Shown: positions 1 through 8,100, counted from the stretch's first letter. The stretch: DNA of 21,228 nt from an uncultured Actinomyces sp. (GCA_937926195.1 CALEXZ010000108.1:1-21228), one strand, 5' to 3'. Program-made: numbers and translations. The notes: a model not told the origin generated them from the letters alone.

Positions 1-107
1 CGGTCATCGACCACGGTCGAGTCAAGGTCAAGTCGCTCCCGGAGACGTTCACGCCCCCGGCCGGCGCCGACGACGAGACCACCTTCGTCTACATCAAGGA
101 GGCCTGA
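1..107 (+). CDS. C-terminal end of a phage head gene upstream of the capsid gene (partial)
   Basis: Only the last 34 codons are visible, read from position 3 and ending at TGA 105-107. The visible residues end in TTFVYIKEA and show no recognisable domain. The gene stops two bases before the capsid ATG, and its last codons contain the capsid ribosome site. In lambda-like head modules this position is usually held by a head decoration or scaffold protein, so that is the best guess. It rests on synteny alone. The beginning of the gene lies outside the window. Confidence 0.6.
   Translation, partial: VIDHGRVKVKSLPETFTPPAGADDETTFVYIKEA
96..102 (+). promoter_or_regulatory. Strong ribosome binding site of the major capsid gene
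   Basis: AAGGAGG lies inside the final codons of the preceding gene, seven bases before ATG 110. It is one of the closest matches to the anti-Shine-Dalgarno sequence in the window, fitting a protein needed in hundreds of copies per virion. Confidence 0.75.
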
Positions 108-109
108 GC

Positions 110-1126
110 ATGGCTCTGTGGACCGACGTCATCGAGCCGGCCGAGCTGACCGGCTACGCTCGCGAGTCTCTTGAGGCCCGCGAGAAGGCCAAGGGCTCGC
201 TCGCTCGTTTCCTTCCGCACCGTGAGGTGATGGACACTGTTGCCCGTTTCTTCGTCGGCGACAACGGTCTCGTGTCCGAGGCGACGTTCCGTGCGTACGA
301 CGCCGAGATCGAGATCGGCAAGGGCGATGGCGGCCGGCGCGTCACCATCGACCTGCCGGCCATCGGGAAGAACGTCCCGGTGTCTGAGTACAGCCAGCTG
401 CGTGCACGGAATGCGTCTGACGAGGCCATCCGCAAGGTCATCCTGCGGGCGACGGACAATGTCGTCGCGGCTGTCTCTGACCGCATCGAGCGCCTGCGTG
501 GCACGATCCTCGCCACTGGCAAGGCGACCACCGGCCAGACGAACTTCGCCCTGGAGGCGGACTTCGGCCGCGACAGTACTCTGACTGTCGCTGCGGCCAC
601 GCTGTGGTCGGCGTCGGGCGCGAAGCCTCTCGACGACCTGACTGCCTGGTGCGACAAGTACGCCGAGATCAACGGCGTCATGCCTGGCCGGATCGTCATG
701 GGCTCGAAGGCGCTGCGGGCGCTGCTCGCTTCGGAGAGCATGCGCACCGTCCTCGTCGGTGGCGCGTCCCGTCCTGCCTCCCTGGCTGATGCTCAGACCG
801 TCCTCGACGGTCAGGGTCTCCCGGAGATCGAGAGGTTCACCCGTCGCACGTCGGGTGGTCTCGTGGTCCCCGAGAACACGATCCTGCTCCTGCCTGAGCC
901 TGTGGATCCGCTGTCGGGCGTCTCCGAGCTCGGCGCCACCTTCTGGGGGCAGACGCTCACCGCGTCTGCCGGCGAGTACGGCATCGCCGAGGACGAGCAG
1001 CCCGGCATCGTCGCTGGCGTGTACCGGGGTGAGAAGCCGCCGATGATCGCCGAGGTCATCAGCGACGCTATCGCGCTGCCGGTGCTGGCGAACGCGAACC
1101 TGTCCATGGCCGCGAAGGTCCTGTGA
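110..1126 (+). CDS. Phage major capsid protein (gpE-like)
   Basis: This 338-residue protein would form the icosahedral head shell. Its length and layout fit the lambda gpE-type major capsid family: an N-terminal arm, a helical segment near residues 100-140 that includes a SDRIERLRG stretch, and a C-terminal section ending in an LPVLANANLSMAAKVL motif typical of that group. It follows a small head gene and precedes a run of connector genes, which is standard siphophage head order. Start ATG 110 is fixed by the AAGGAGG site seven bases upstream. Its stop codon overlaps the ATG of the next gene by one base (TGATG), implying translational coupling. An HK97-type capsid assignment is possible, since the two families share a fold. 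Confidence 0.85.
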   Translation: MALWTDVIEPAELTGYARESLEAREKAKGSLARFLPHREVMDTVARFFVGDNGLVSEATFRAYDAEIEIGKGDGGRRVTIDLPAIGKNVPVSEYSQLRARNASDEAIRKVILRATDNVVAAVSDRIERLRGTILATGKATTGQTNFALEADFGRDSTLTVAAATLWSASGAKPLDDLTAWCDKYAEINGVMPGRIVMGSKALRALLASESMRTVLVGGASRPASLADAQTVLDGQGLPEIERFTRRTSGGLVVPENTILLLPEPVDPLSGVSELGATFWGQTLTASAGEYGIAEDEQPGIVAGVYRGEKPPMIAEVISDAIALPVLANANLSMAAKVL

Positions 1127-1464
1127 TGGGTAGGCGGCTCGCTGAGAACGTCGTGGTGCACTCGCCCGCCGGCACTGTCTGGTGCCTGGCGGGCGAGGCG
1201 CCTGCTGACGACATCGCTGCTCTCATCCTGAACCCCAGTGTGTGGGCTGAGGGTGAGCAGGAGGAGCCTGTCGTCGAGCAGGAGCAGGTGCCGCCCGTGC
1301 AGCCGGAGGAGGCGGCGGCGACCCAGCAGGAGCCCCCGCGCTCCGGCAAGGGGGCTAGCGCCGAGTCCTGGCACGCGTACGCGCAGGAGATCGGTGTCGA
1401 CGTCGACGAGTCCGCTGGCCGCGATGACGTGATCGCGGCCGTCGACAACGCGCGAGGCAACTGA
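1126..1464 (+). CDS. Small phage protein with C-terminal LEM/HeH-like motif
   Basis: The product is 112 residues if started at ATG 1126, which overlaps the capsid stop codon; a GTG one codon earlier is also possible. The N-terminal third is a compact segment, followed by an acidic, Glu/Gln/Pro-rich linker (about residues 43-73). The C-terminus, beginning near SAESWHAYAQEIGV and ending in a DDVIAAVDNARGN stretch, resembles the short LEM/HeH/SAP-type helix-extended-loop-helix found in small proteins between capsid and connector genes of actinobacterial phages. That fold can bind nucleic acid or protein. The role here is unknown; position suggests head maturation or completion. Confidence 0.65.
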   Translation: MGRRLAENVVVHSPAGTVWCLAGEAPADDIAALILNPSVWAEGEQEEPVVEQEQVPPVQPEEAAATQQEPPRSGKGASAESWHAYAQEIGVDVDESAGRDDVIAAVDNARGN

Positions 1465-1500
1465 CCTCGCACCATAAAGCAGGAGATGGGGTGTCCCAGC

Positions 1501-1878
1501 ATGGCAGCAGTGGAAGTCAAGGATGTCGAGGCCGAGCTGGGGCGCCCCATCTCTGACGACTTAGAGCGGGCGCAGGTGGAGAGGTGGATCGCGTCGTGCG
1601 AGCTCCTGATCAGGACTCGCCTGCGCACGCCGTTGGACGACCTGGACCAGGGGGCGCTCGACGTCGTCATCCCCCAGGTCGTCGCCCGCAAGGTCCTCAA
1701 CCCCGAGGGGAAGACCTCGGAGAGGATCGACGACTACTACTACACGAGAGACGTCGCTGGCTACGGTCTCGGCCTGACCGAGGAGGAGTGGGCGATGCTC
1801 ACTCCTGAGGACGTGCGGGATAAGCAGGGTGCGTTCTGCATCAGCACGATCCCGCCGTCGACGGGGGCGTGCTGGTGA
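1501..1878 (+). CDS. Head-tail connector/adaptor protein (Gp15/Gp19-like)
   Basis: About 125 residues and largely helical. It begins with a VKDVEAELGRPIS segment, has an ERAQVERWIASCELLIRTRL helix, then an aromatic loop with YYYTRD. This pattern is typical of small siphophage adaptor proteins that sit on the portal ring (gp6/gp15-like). The start is uncertain. ATG 1486 directly abuts AGGAG 1481-1485, leaving no spacing, while ATG 1501 lies seven bases after GGGGTG and fits the family N-terminus better. The 3' end overlaps the next gene's GTG start (GTGA). Confidence 0.7.
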   Translation: MAAVEVKDVEAELGRPISDDLERAQVERWIASCELLIRTRLRTPLDDLDQGALDVVIPQVVARKVLNPEGKTSERIDDYYYTRDVAGYGLGLTEEEWAMLTPEDVRDKQGAFCISTIPPSTGACW

Positions 1879-2252
1879 GCGGGCGCCTGTCTCCTGTCAT
1901 GCGGGCGGCGAGAGCGCTCGCTGAGTCCCTGATGGTCGAGCACTGCCGTGTCGAGCGCCCAGGACCACCCGAGGTAGGGCCCGACGGCTACGAGCGCCCG
2001 AAGATGACCCTCGTCTACGAGGGCAGGTGCAAGGTGCAGTCCTACGAGTCCTACGAGGTGACGCCATCTGCCGGCGAGCACCGGTTCACTCAGCAGCGCT
2101 ACCAGATCCACCTACCCGTCACTGCGGGCCCGTTCGACGTCAACGACGTCATCACGGTCGACGGCTACCAGTACGCCTTCGACGTCAGCAACGACTTCGC
2201 AAAGACGTACGCGACCGCGACCCGCCTGTTCGTCTTCAAGACCGTGCACTAG
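1875..2252 (+). CDS. Phage head closure/stopper-like protein
   Basis: The protein has 125 residues from GTG 1875, which overlaps the preceding stop as GTGA. GGGGG at 1863-1867 gives plausible ribosome spacing; an in-frame GTG at 1869 is the alternative. After an N-terminal helix the chain is beta-rich, with segments such as LVYEGRCKVQSYES, RYQIHLPV and FDVNDVITVDGYQYAFDV. That is the layout of small beta-barrel head-completion proteins of actinobacterial phages (DUF6093-type). Such proteins close the head after DNA packaging and dock the tail. Assignment combines position and fold pattern. Confidence 0.6.
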   Translation: MSGRLSPVMRAARALAESLMVEHCRVERPGPPEVGPDGYERPKMTLVYEGRCKVQSYESYEVTPSAGEHRFTQQRYQIHLPVTAGPFDVNDVITVDGYQYAFDVSNDFAKTYATATRLFVFKTVH

Positions 2253-2273
2253 ACCGCGAGAGGGTGGGACCGG

Positions 2274-2672
2274 ATGGCCTCGGTGAGTATCGACGTGAGC
2301 GAGGTCAGGGCGGTAGCAGCCGACATGCGACACGTCCCCGCCTCCCTGGTCCGCCACATTCGCCCCGTCCTGTCCAAGGGGGCGCTCAACATCAAGACCC
2401 AGCTCCAGGAGGAGGCCCGCTCCTCGACGCACTTCAAGGGTATGGCGTCTGGCATCACCTACGACCTGCACGACTTCGCGGGGTTCGGTGGTGGCGAGAT
2501 GTACGCCGAGATCGGGCCGGTGAAGCACACGCCTGGCTCGCTGGGCAACATCGCCTACTTCGGTACCTCGCGTGGCGGCGGCACGGTCCCGGCGCCCGAG
2601 GGTGCTCTGCACGCGGAGGCTGCTCGTTTCGAGCAGGCGCTCGGTGATCTGACGGAGAGGCTGCTGCTGTGA
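2274..2672 (+). CDS. HK97 gp10-like neck/tail-completion protein
   Basis: This 132-residue protein has a helical N-terminus with LVRHIRPVLSKGALNIKTQLQEEAR, a central segment with ITYDLHDF and MYAEIGPVK, and a C-terminal helix FEQALGDLTERLLL. The helix, beta-hairpin with a GP-K turn, then helix pattern is characteristic of HK97-gp10-type proteins between head closure and tail terminator genes. Start ATG 2274 follows the purine-rich GAGAGGGTGGGA. The stop overlaps the next gene's GTG by four bases. Confidence 0.7.
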   Translation: MASVSIDVSEVRAVAADMRHVPASLVRHIRPVLSKGALNIKTQLQEEARSSTHFKGMASGITYDLHDFAGFGGGEMYAEIGPVKHTPGSLGNIAYFGTSRGGGTVPAPEGALHAEAARFEQALGDLTERLLL

Positions 2673-3094
2673 CCGAGACCCTGAGCGTGCTCGATCACCT
2701 TGACGCCGTCGAGGCGATCCTGAAAACGGCTGGCTTTGACGTCTACCTGATCGACGTGGATGTCAAGATTCCCGCGTACCCGTACGTGGTTCTCTGGGCG
2801 CCCAGAATAGTCCCTGACGGTGTGACTCTCTGCGGTGCGCGCACCGTCATCGACACGAGCCTCATGGTGACTGTCGCGGCGGACAGCGCTCGCAACGTGC
2901 TGGTGGCGCAGTCGAAGTGCCGTGCTGTCCTTGACGGCGCCCGGCTGACAGTTCCCGGGCGCATGGTCGAGCCCCTCGTTCTCATAGGCGGCCAGGGGGC
3001 GGTTCCTGACCGGGACGTTGTCGTTCCCGGCACGGGCAGGCACCCGGTCTTCGCTGTCGATGAGTGGCATCTCGTATCCACCCCGACCTCATAG
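2669..3094 (+). CDS. Tail terminator-like protein
   Basis: The product has 141 residues and starts at a GTG that overlaps the previous stop (GTGA). The N-terminal helix LDHLDAVEAILKTAGFDVYL, the strand PYVVLWAP and the alternating strands around TSLMVTVAAD and RNVLVAQSKCRAVLDG match the alpha/beta layout of lambda gpU-like tail terminators, which cap the finished tail tube and join it to the head. It sits immediately before the tail tube gene cluster, the usual place for this function. No diagnostic catalytic motif exists for the family, so position carries much of the weight. Confidence 0.65.
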   Translation: MTETLSVLDHLDAVEAILKTAGFDVYLIDVDVKIPAYPYVVLWAPRIVPDGVTLCGARTVIDTSLMVTVAADSARNVLVAQSKCRAVLDGARLTVPGRMVEPLVLIGGQGAVPDRDVVVPGTGRHPVFAVDEWHLVSTPTS

Positions 3095-3106
3095 GAGGTG
3101 CGCTTC

Positions 3107-3352
3107 ATGGCGCTCATGACCGCATTCGACAGGAACGGGCGTCGCGTCCTCATCCCGGATCACTGGATGGCGGACCCGGACCTGTCCCGGGAGTTCTCCA
3201 CCACCCCGCCTGAGGGTGCCTCCGAAGGCTGCTGCGGGGGAATGGCACTCGACGACGAGGATCCCGAGACTCCCGCGCCCGCGGGAGACCCCCACGACAA
3301 CATCACCAACACCTGGCCAACCGACACCGGTGAGGCCGAGAAGGAGAACTGA
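3107..3352 (+). CDS. Small acidic phage protein, function unknown
   Basis: This is an 81-residue product started at ATG 3107, six bases after AGGAGGTG (3093-3100). An in-frame GTG at 3098 lies inside that ribosome site and is unlikely. The first 30 residues are mixed and contain RRVLIPDHWMADPDL. The rest is disordered-looking, rich in Asp, Glu, Pro, Thr and Gly, with a CCGG cluster near residue 42. It may be an accessory head-tail joining or tube-associated protein. I do not recognise the family. Confidence 0.6.
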   Translation: MALMTAFDRNGRRVLIPDHWMADPDLSREFSTTPPEGASEGCCGGMALDDEDPETPAPAGDPHDNITNTWPTDTGEAEKEN

Positions 3353-3354
3353 CC

Positions 3355-3864
3355 ATGCCTCTGCGTCTTTCAGACGGCAACATCGCCCTCTACGCGCTCA
3401 CCACGCGCCCCAAGAACCTGGCGGCCCCCACGGTCGAGGAGATCAAGAAGGGCGTCCGCGTTGACTGTGCGATCAACAAGGAGGACTACAAGCTCGGCCC
3501 GACTGGTTCTTCCACGATCGGCGAGGTTCCTCTGTGCAAGCGAGGTGACGGCAAGTCGTTCGGCCCGTCCCAGTACGAGGGCTCGGTGACCCCGTTCTGG
3601 TACCTCGACGAGAACGGCCGGCCTGTCGAGGCCGAGATGAAGGTCTGGAACCTCTTCAAGACCAAGGGGACCACCCTGTACCTCGTCGAGCGCGAGGGCC
3701 CCGAGGCTGACGTCGAGATCGCGGAGAACGACATCGTCTCGGTGTACGAGGTCATCACCGACGTGGCGCAGACACCCTCCGGGCGCACGGTGGGCTACAT
3801 CAAGCGCATCGTGCCGCTGGGTGTCCTCGACGCGCGCCTGGACGTTTTCGTCAAGGCGGCGTAA
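3355..3864 (+). CDS. Major tail tube protein
   Basis: The product has 169 residues, within the usual range for siphophage tail tube proteins that stack as hexameric rings around the tape measure. It is beta-rich, with segments such as SYGP-like FGPSQYEGSVTPFWYLDENG and TTLYLVEREGPE, and ends with KRIVPLGVLDARLDVFVKAA. It is directly followed by the frameshifting chaperone gene and then the tape measure gene, the canonical order for tube proteins. Start ATG 3355 follows AAGGAGAACTGACC. A strong hairpin follows the stop codon and may limit read-through. Confidence 0.8.
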   Translation: MPLRLSDGNIALYALTTRPKNLAAPTVEEIKKGVRVDCAINKEDYKLGPTGSSTIGEVPLCKRGDGKSFGPSQYEGSVTPFWYLDENGRPVEAEMKVWNLFKTKGTTLYLVEREGPEADVEIAENDIVSVYEVITDVAQTPSGRTVGYIKRIVPLGVLDARLDVFVKAA

Positions 3865-3872
3865 CCGCAAGC

Positions 3873-3913
3873 GTGGCCTGGGTGTGGGAAGGGGGTCCTC
3901 GCACCCAGGCCAC
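3873..3913 (+). terminator. Perfect 12-bp hairpin after the tail tube gene
   Basis: GTGGCCTGGGTG (3873-3884) is the exact reverse complement of CACCCAGGCCAC (3902-3913), with a 17-base loop. It starts nine bases after the tail tube stop. No T-run follows, so it may be a partial terminator, a 3'-end stabiliser or a processing site rather than a classical intrinsic terminator. It would raise tube mRNA relative to the downstream chaperone and tape measure. Confidence 0.65.
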
Positions 3914-3969
3914 AACCACCAACCGGCCCCCACCTGTACCGCACCAGAATCCGATCGAAAGGCCCCCTC

Positions 3970-4536
3970 ATGATCGCCGAGCCCACCTACTCGCCCGAGC
4001 CCACTACTGACGCCGTGCTCGCCTCCAAGGATGCGCCTGAGGCCCCGCTCGACGTCGAGACGTTCGACCTCGCCGAGTGGATCGCGGGTGTCCGACCCAC
4101 CCGGCGCGCTGTCACCCTGTACGCCCGTGGTGACCTGCTCGCCGACATCGACCTTCTGTCTGAGAGGATCCGCCTCGCCAGGCTCGCCGGAGACGACACC
4201 ACCGCCGACCGTGCAACCCTCAGCGAGGTGTACGAGGCTCTCGCGGCGTCGGCGCTCGACGTTGTCGTTGAGGCCCGCTCCCTCGAGGCAGTCAAGGCCG
4301 TCACCGACGCCATGCCGTCAGACGCGACCGTCCTCGACCAGAACCTCGCCACCATCGCCGCCCAGATCGTCGAGCCCGCGGGGCTCACCACCGAGATGCT
4401 GCGGACGGTCTGGCAGTCTCAGCCTCACCAGGTGGACCTGCTCCTGGCCGCGTGCCGTGAGGCCAACCTGAAAGCGCCGAAGGTGACGCCCCCTTTCTCG
4501 GGCGCGTCCTCGCCCGCCCCGAGTACCAGCCGGTAG
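3970..4536 (+). CDS. Tail assembly chaperone gpG (unshifted product)
   Basis: This 188-residue protein lies between tail tube and tape measure genes, where siphophages encode the chaperone that coats the tape measure during tail assembly. It has an unstructured N-terminus of about 35 residues, then long helices (LYARGDLLADIDLLSERIRLARLAG; ATLSEVYEALAASALDVVVEAR). AAAGG eight bases before ATG 3970 supports the start. Near the 3' end, the canonical slippery heptamer CCCTTTC at 4491-4497 would let a fraction of ribosomes shift to -1 and make the longer gpGT. Without shifting, translation runs twelve codons further to TAG 4534-4536. Confidence 0.8.
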   Translation: MIAEPTYSPEPTTDAVLASKDAPEAPLDVETFDLAEWIAGVRPTRRAVTLYARGDLLADIDLLSERIRLARLAGDDTTADRATLSEVYEALAASALDVVVEARSLEAVKAVTDAMPSDATVLDQNLATIAAQIVEPAGLTTEMLRTVWQSQPHQVDLLLAACREANLKAPKVTPPFSGASSPAPSTSR

Positions 4537-4862
4537 TCAAGGCGCTCCGGGCCGCCCAGGAGTGGGGGAGGTCTCCGCTGTTCATGCTGGGAGTCTCCCC
4601 CACGTCTGAGTGGTCCGAGACCGACCGGATGCTAGCCCTCGCCCTGCACGAGTACGAGGACCTTCTGTGTCCCTGTGGGTGCGGGTTCCTCGCAGAGGAC
4701 ACCCTCGGCGACAGTGAGGGCCTGTACGAGGTCGACCCGCTCGTCTGTCACGCCCGTGAGGCGCAGGAGCGCTACATGCGCGACGTCGAGCAGCACGACG
4801 CAGGCGAGCTCGTGTTCCTACGTCGGCTACCGCTCACCTGCGGCCGAGAGTCATCGTCCTGA
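3970..4862 (+). CDS. Tail assembly chaperone gpGT (-1 frameshift fusion)
   Basis: This is the frameshift product joining gpG residues 1-176 (through Pro-Phe at CCT TTC) to a 121-residue T domain read from position 4497 in the -1 frame, about 297 residues in total. The -1 frame is open from just after a stop at 4458-4460 through TGA 4860-4862. Its translation right after the slip (FLGRVLARPEYQPVVKALRA) looks like ordinary coding sequence and has no good start of its own. The T domain carries a cysteine cluster, CPCGCG, and a later VCHAREAQERY that could bind a metal ion. In lambda, gpGT recruits the tube protein to the tape measure-chaperone complex. Confidence 0.78.
4491..4516 (+). promoter_or_regulatory. 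Programmed -1 ribosomal frameshift signal
   Basis: CCCTTTC at 4491-4497 fits the X-XXY-YYZ rule with zero-frame codons CCT and TTC re-pairing as CCC and TTT. Two bases later a six-pair all-GC hairpin forms between CGGGCG (4499-4504) and CGCCCG (4511-4516). The spacer is short for a classical stimulator, but the heptamer lies exactly in the window where both frames are open. Confidence 0.75.
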
Positions 4863-5040
4863 CGATCCTTGCCCACCGCGCCCACATGGCGCCGAACACG
4901 ACGGTGAGAAGGAACGCGGCAGTCCACGCCTGCACCTCGTTGACGACAGCGAGGACGGTCAGTGCGGCGAACAGCAGCGTCCAGAACCGGGCGTTGCTGG
5001 CCTTCCTGATGGCGAACTCAAGGGTAGGGGGAGTGGACAC
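4834..5040 (-). CDS. Small two-helix membrane protein encoded antisense to the tail operon
   Basis: A 68-residue product starts at GTG 5040, with AGGAG six bases upstream on the minus strand, a good ribosome site. The chain has a short polar N-terminus, a hydrophobic stretch FWTLLFAALTVLAVVNEV, a second stretch WTAAFLLTVVFGAMWA, and a basic tail (RWARIVRTMTLGRR). It is predicted as a helical hairpin with a positively charged C-terminal tail likely inside the cell. Its 3' end overlaps the gpGT 3' end by 29 bases. It is the only structural-module gene on this strand, so it may be expressed in the lysogen, for example in superinfection exclusion or as a host-altering gene. Function is not recognisable. 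Confidence 0.6.
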   Translation of the reverse strand: MSTPPTLEFAIRKASNARFWTLLFAALTVLAVVNEVQAWTAAFLLTVVFGAMWARWARIVRTMTLGRR

Positions 5041-5052
5041 AGGAGGCTCCTA

Positions 5053-5066
5053 GGTCGACGTCAACC
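5053..5066. promoter_or_regulatory. Operator-like quasi-palindrome upstream of the antisense membrane gene
   Basis: GGTCGACGTCAACC has six of seven complementary half-site pairs centred on GACGTC. It lies 13 bases upstream of the GTG at 5040 and just before the AGGAG site, where a repressor could block transcription of the minus-strand gene. It is also 50 bases ahead of the tape measure start. Binding is inference. Confidence 0.3.
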
Positions 5067-5115
5067 AATCACCTCAATCATGCCACCTGGCTGACGAAGA
5101 CAGGAGAGGAAACCT

Positions 5116-8100
5116 GTGGCCGACCGCTCCATTCGGGTAACTCTGCGCGCCAACGTCGCCGACTTCAACGCCCAGATCAACAGTGCGTCAAGAAGCCTGG
5201 AGGGCCTGGCGAAGAAGGCCGACTCTACGGGCGAGGTCGCCGGCACGTTCCTGGGTCGAGTCGCCCAGTCCGCCCAGCTGCAGGCCGAGGCGTGGACCAC
5301 CGTGGGGTCGGCGGTCGCCGTCGCCGGTGCCGCGATGGTCGCGGTCACCGCTAACGCGGTCTCCTCCTACGCGGACTTCGACCAGGCGATGGACCGGGTC
5401 CAGGTCTCCACCCGGGCATCCGCAGAGACCATGGACCTGCTGCGCGAGGCCGCCCTCGACGCAGGCAGGCGCACGGTCTTCACCGCCACCGAGGCCGCCG
5501 CCGGTATTGACGAGCTCGCGAAGGCAGGTGTCAGCGCGTCCGACATCCTCGGTGGCGCTCTCGACGGCGCTCTCGACCTTGCTGCGGCGGGCGAGCTGTC
5601 GGTGGCGGACGCTGCCGAGATCGCGGCGACCGCGCTCACGCAGTTCAACCTGCGTGGCAGCGAGGTGTCGCATGTCGCGGACCTGCTTGCCGCTGGCGCC
5701 GCGGCCGCGCAGGGTGGCGTCTCCGACCTGGCGTTCGCGATGCGCCAGGGCGGTCTCGTCGCAAACCAGATGGGGCTGTCTGTCGAGGACACGGTCGGGA
5801 CACTCACCGCCTTCGCGGCGGCAGGACTCATCGGATCGGACGCCGGCACGTCGTTCCGCACGATGATGATCCACCTCATGGCCCCGACCAAGAGGGCCAA
5901 GACCCTGATGGACGAGCTCGGGATCAGCGTCTACGACGCGTCCGGGCAGTTCGTCGGCATGGAGGGCCTGGCGGGCCAGCTGCAGTCGGCGCTGTCTGGT
6001 CTGTCTGCGGAGCAGCGGAACGCCGCTCTGGCGACGATCTTCGGCATGGACGCCATTCGTGGCGCGAACGTCCTGTACCAGGAGGGTGCCGAGGGTATCC
6101 GTAAGTGGACGAACACGGTCAACGACCAGGGGTTCGCTGCCGAGTCCGCCGCGACGCGCATGGACAACCTCAAGGGTGACATCGAGCGGCTGTCGGGCGC
6201 GTGGGAGACCGCGCAGATCACGGCCGGCGAGTCGATGAACGGGGTCGCCCGGTATGCCACGCAGATGGCGACCGACGTCCTCAACGCCTACACGGAGCTT
6301 CCCGAGGGTGTTCAGAAGGCGGTCAACGTCATCGCGCTCAGTGGTGGTGCTGTCGCTGTGGTGGGCGGTGCCGCTATGGCTGCTCTACCTCGCGTTGTGG
6401 CCTTCCGTACCGCCCTGGTCGAGCTCGGTGTGATCTCGGAGGCCACTGGCGCGAAGCTGAACGGCGTCGGCGGCAAGATGCGGGGTCTCGGCAAGGCTCT
6501 GGGTGCTGCGGGGATCGCTGTTGCGCTCGCGTCCGCCGGTGACGCGATGAACGACTTCACGCGGTCTGTCGAGGAGTCTGAGAACGCCCTCCTGACTGCT
6601 GTCCGAACCGGCGAGAACGTCGCCCTGTCGTTCGACACGGCTGCCTACTCGACGGACACTCTGCGGGGTGCACTGAACACTCTCGCGGACCCGTCCATGC
6701 TGGACTCGGCCGTTATGTCGTTCCAGTCGTTCCTGGACAGTGTCGCGAAGGTTGCTGGTGTCGACGCCCGCACCGACATCCAGAAGATGAAGGACGACCT
6801 CGCCTCTATGGGGCAGGTCCTGGCGTCCATGGACACGGACCAGGCTGTCGCAGGATTCAAGCGTCTCGCGGAGACCCTCGGTGCGGACACGCCAGAGGCC
6901 ATGGCTGACCTGCTCGACGCGCTGCCCGCGCTGCGCAACAAGCTCGTCGGCCTTGCATCAGACCTTGGTCTTCCGGCTGATGACGCGACCCTGCTCGGCC
7001 TCGCTCTCGGTGAGATCGAGGCGCCCGCGGGAGAGGCGGCGGACAGTATCGCTGGCGTCGGCGAGGAAGCGGAGTCCACGGCCTCGAAGATCGAGGACAT
7101 GGTCGACGCCCTGATGTCACTGCCTGGGGCGATCCTGAACGCTCGTGACGCGGCCCGCGACTACCGTGAGGCTGTCTCTGACGCGTGGGAGACGATGGCC
7201 AGCGGCAAGGCGTCTGCGGACGACCTGGAGGAGGCGCTGGACGGCATCGCTGATTCTGCCTGGGATCTGGTGGATGCTCTCTCCCAGGAGGCGGCCGCCG
7301 ACGGCTTCGTCGACGCCAGCGAGATCGCCGCGATGTCGGAAGCGCTCCGGGCCGGCCGAGAGGACTTCGTTTCCTTCGCGACCGCGATGGGCATGAGCGA
7401 GGATGAGGCGAATGCTCTCGCTGACGCTCTCCGGCTCATCCCTGAGCAGGTGACGACAACGATCCATGCGGACACTGAGCCCGCTCAGGCTGAGGTGGAG
7501 GCGTACACCGGTGGGCCGCCGCTCGCCAACGGGTCGATCCAGGTGAGTGCGAGCCTGGATGAGGCGCGCGAGAACCTGATGGGCATGTCCCAGGAGGTTG
7601 ACAGCACCACTGGGACGATGACCATCACCGGTGACACGCTGGCGGCGCAGGCGCAGCTCGCGTACGCGATCGGCATCATCGACAACTCGAACGGGACGGT
7701 GACGATCCAGGGTGACAGTGGTCCTGTGACGGTCACGAAGGACTCGGTCAAGGCTGAGATCGACCGGACCACTGGGGCGGTGACGATCACGGGTCGCGAC
7801 AACGCATCCGGGACGATCCAGACGATCCGCACGAACTTGAACTCGCTCCAGGACCGTACTGTCACCGTCACCACCTACCACAAGACCATCGGCAGCGTGA
7901 TGGCGAAGGCTGACGGTGGTGCGGTCTACGGGCCGGGCACCGGCACCTCGGACAGCATCCCCGCCATGCTATCCGCCGGCGAGCACGTGCTGACCGCCGC
8001 TGAGGTGCAGGCGGCCGGAGGCCAGGGGGCGATCTACAGGCTGAGGAGCCTGATCCGCCAGGGGCGTGCGCGGTTCGCTGAGGGTGGGGCTGTAATCCCG

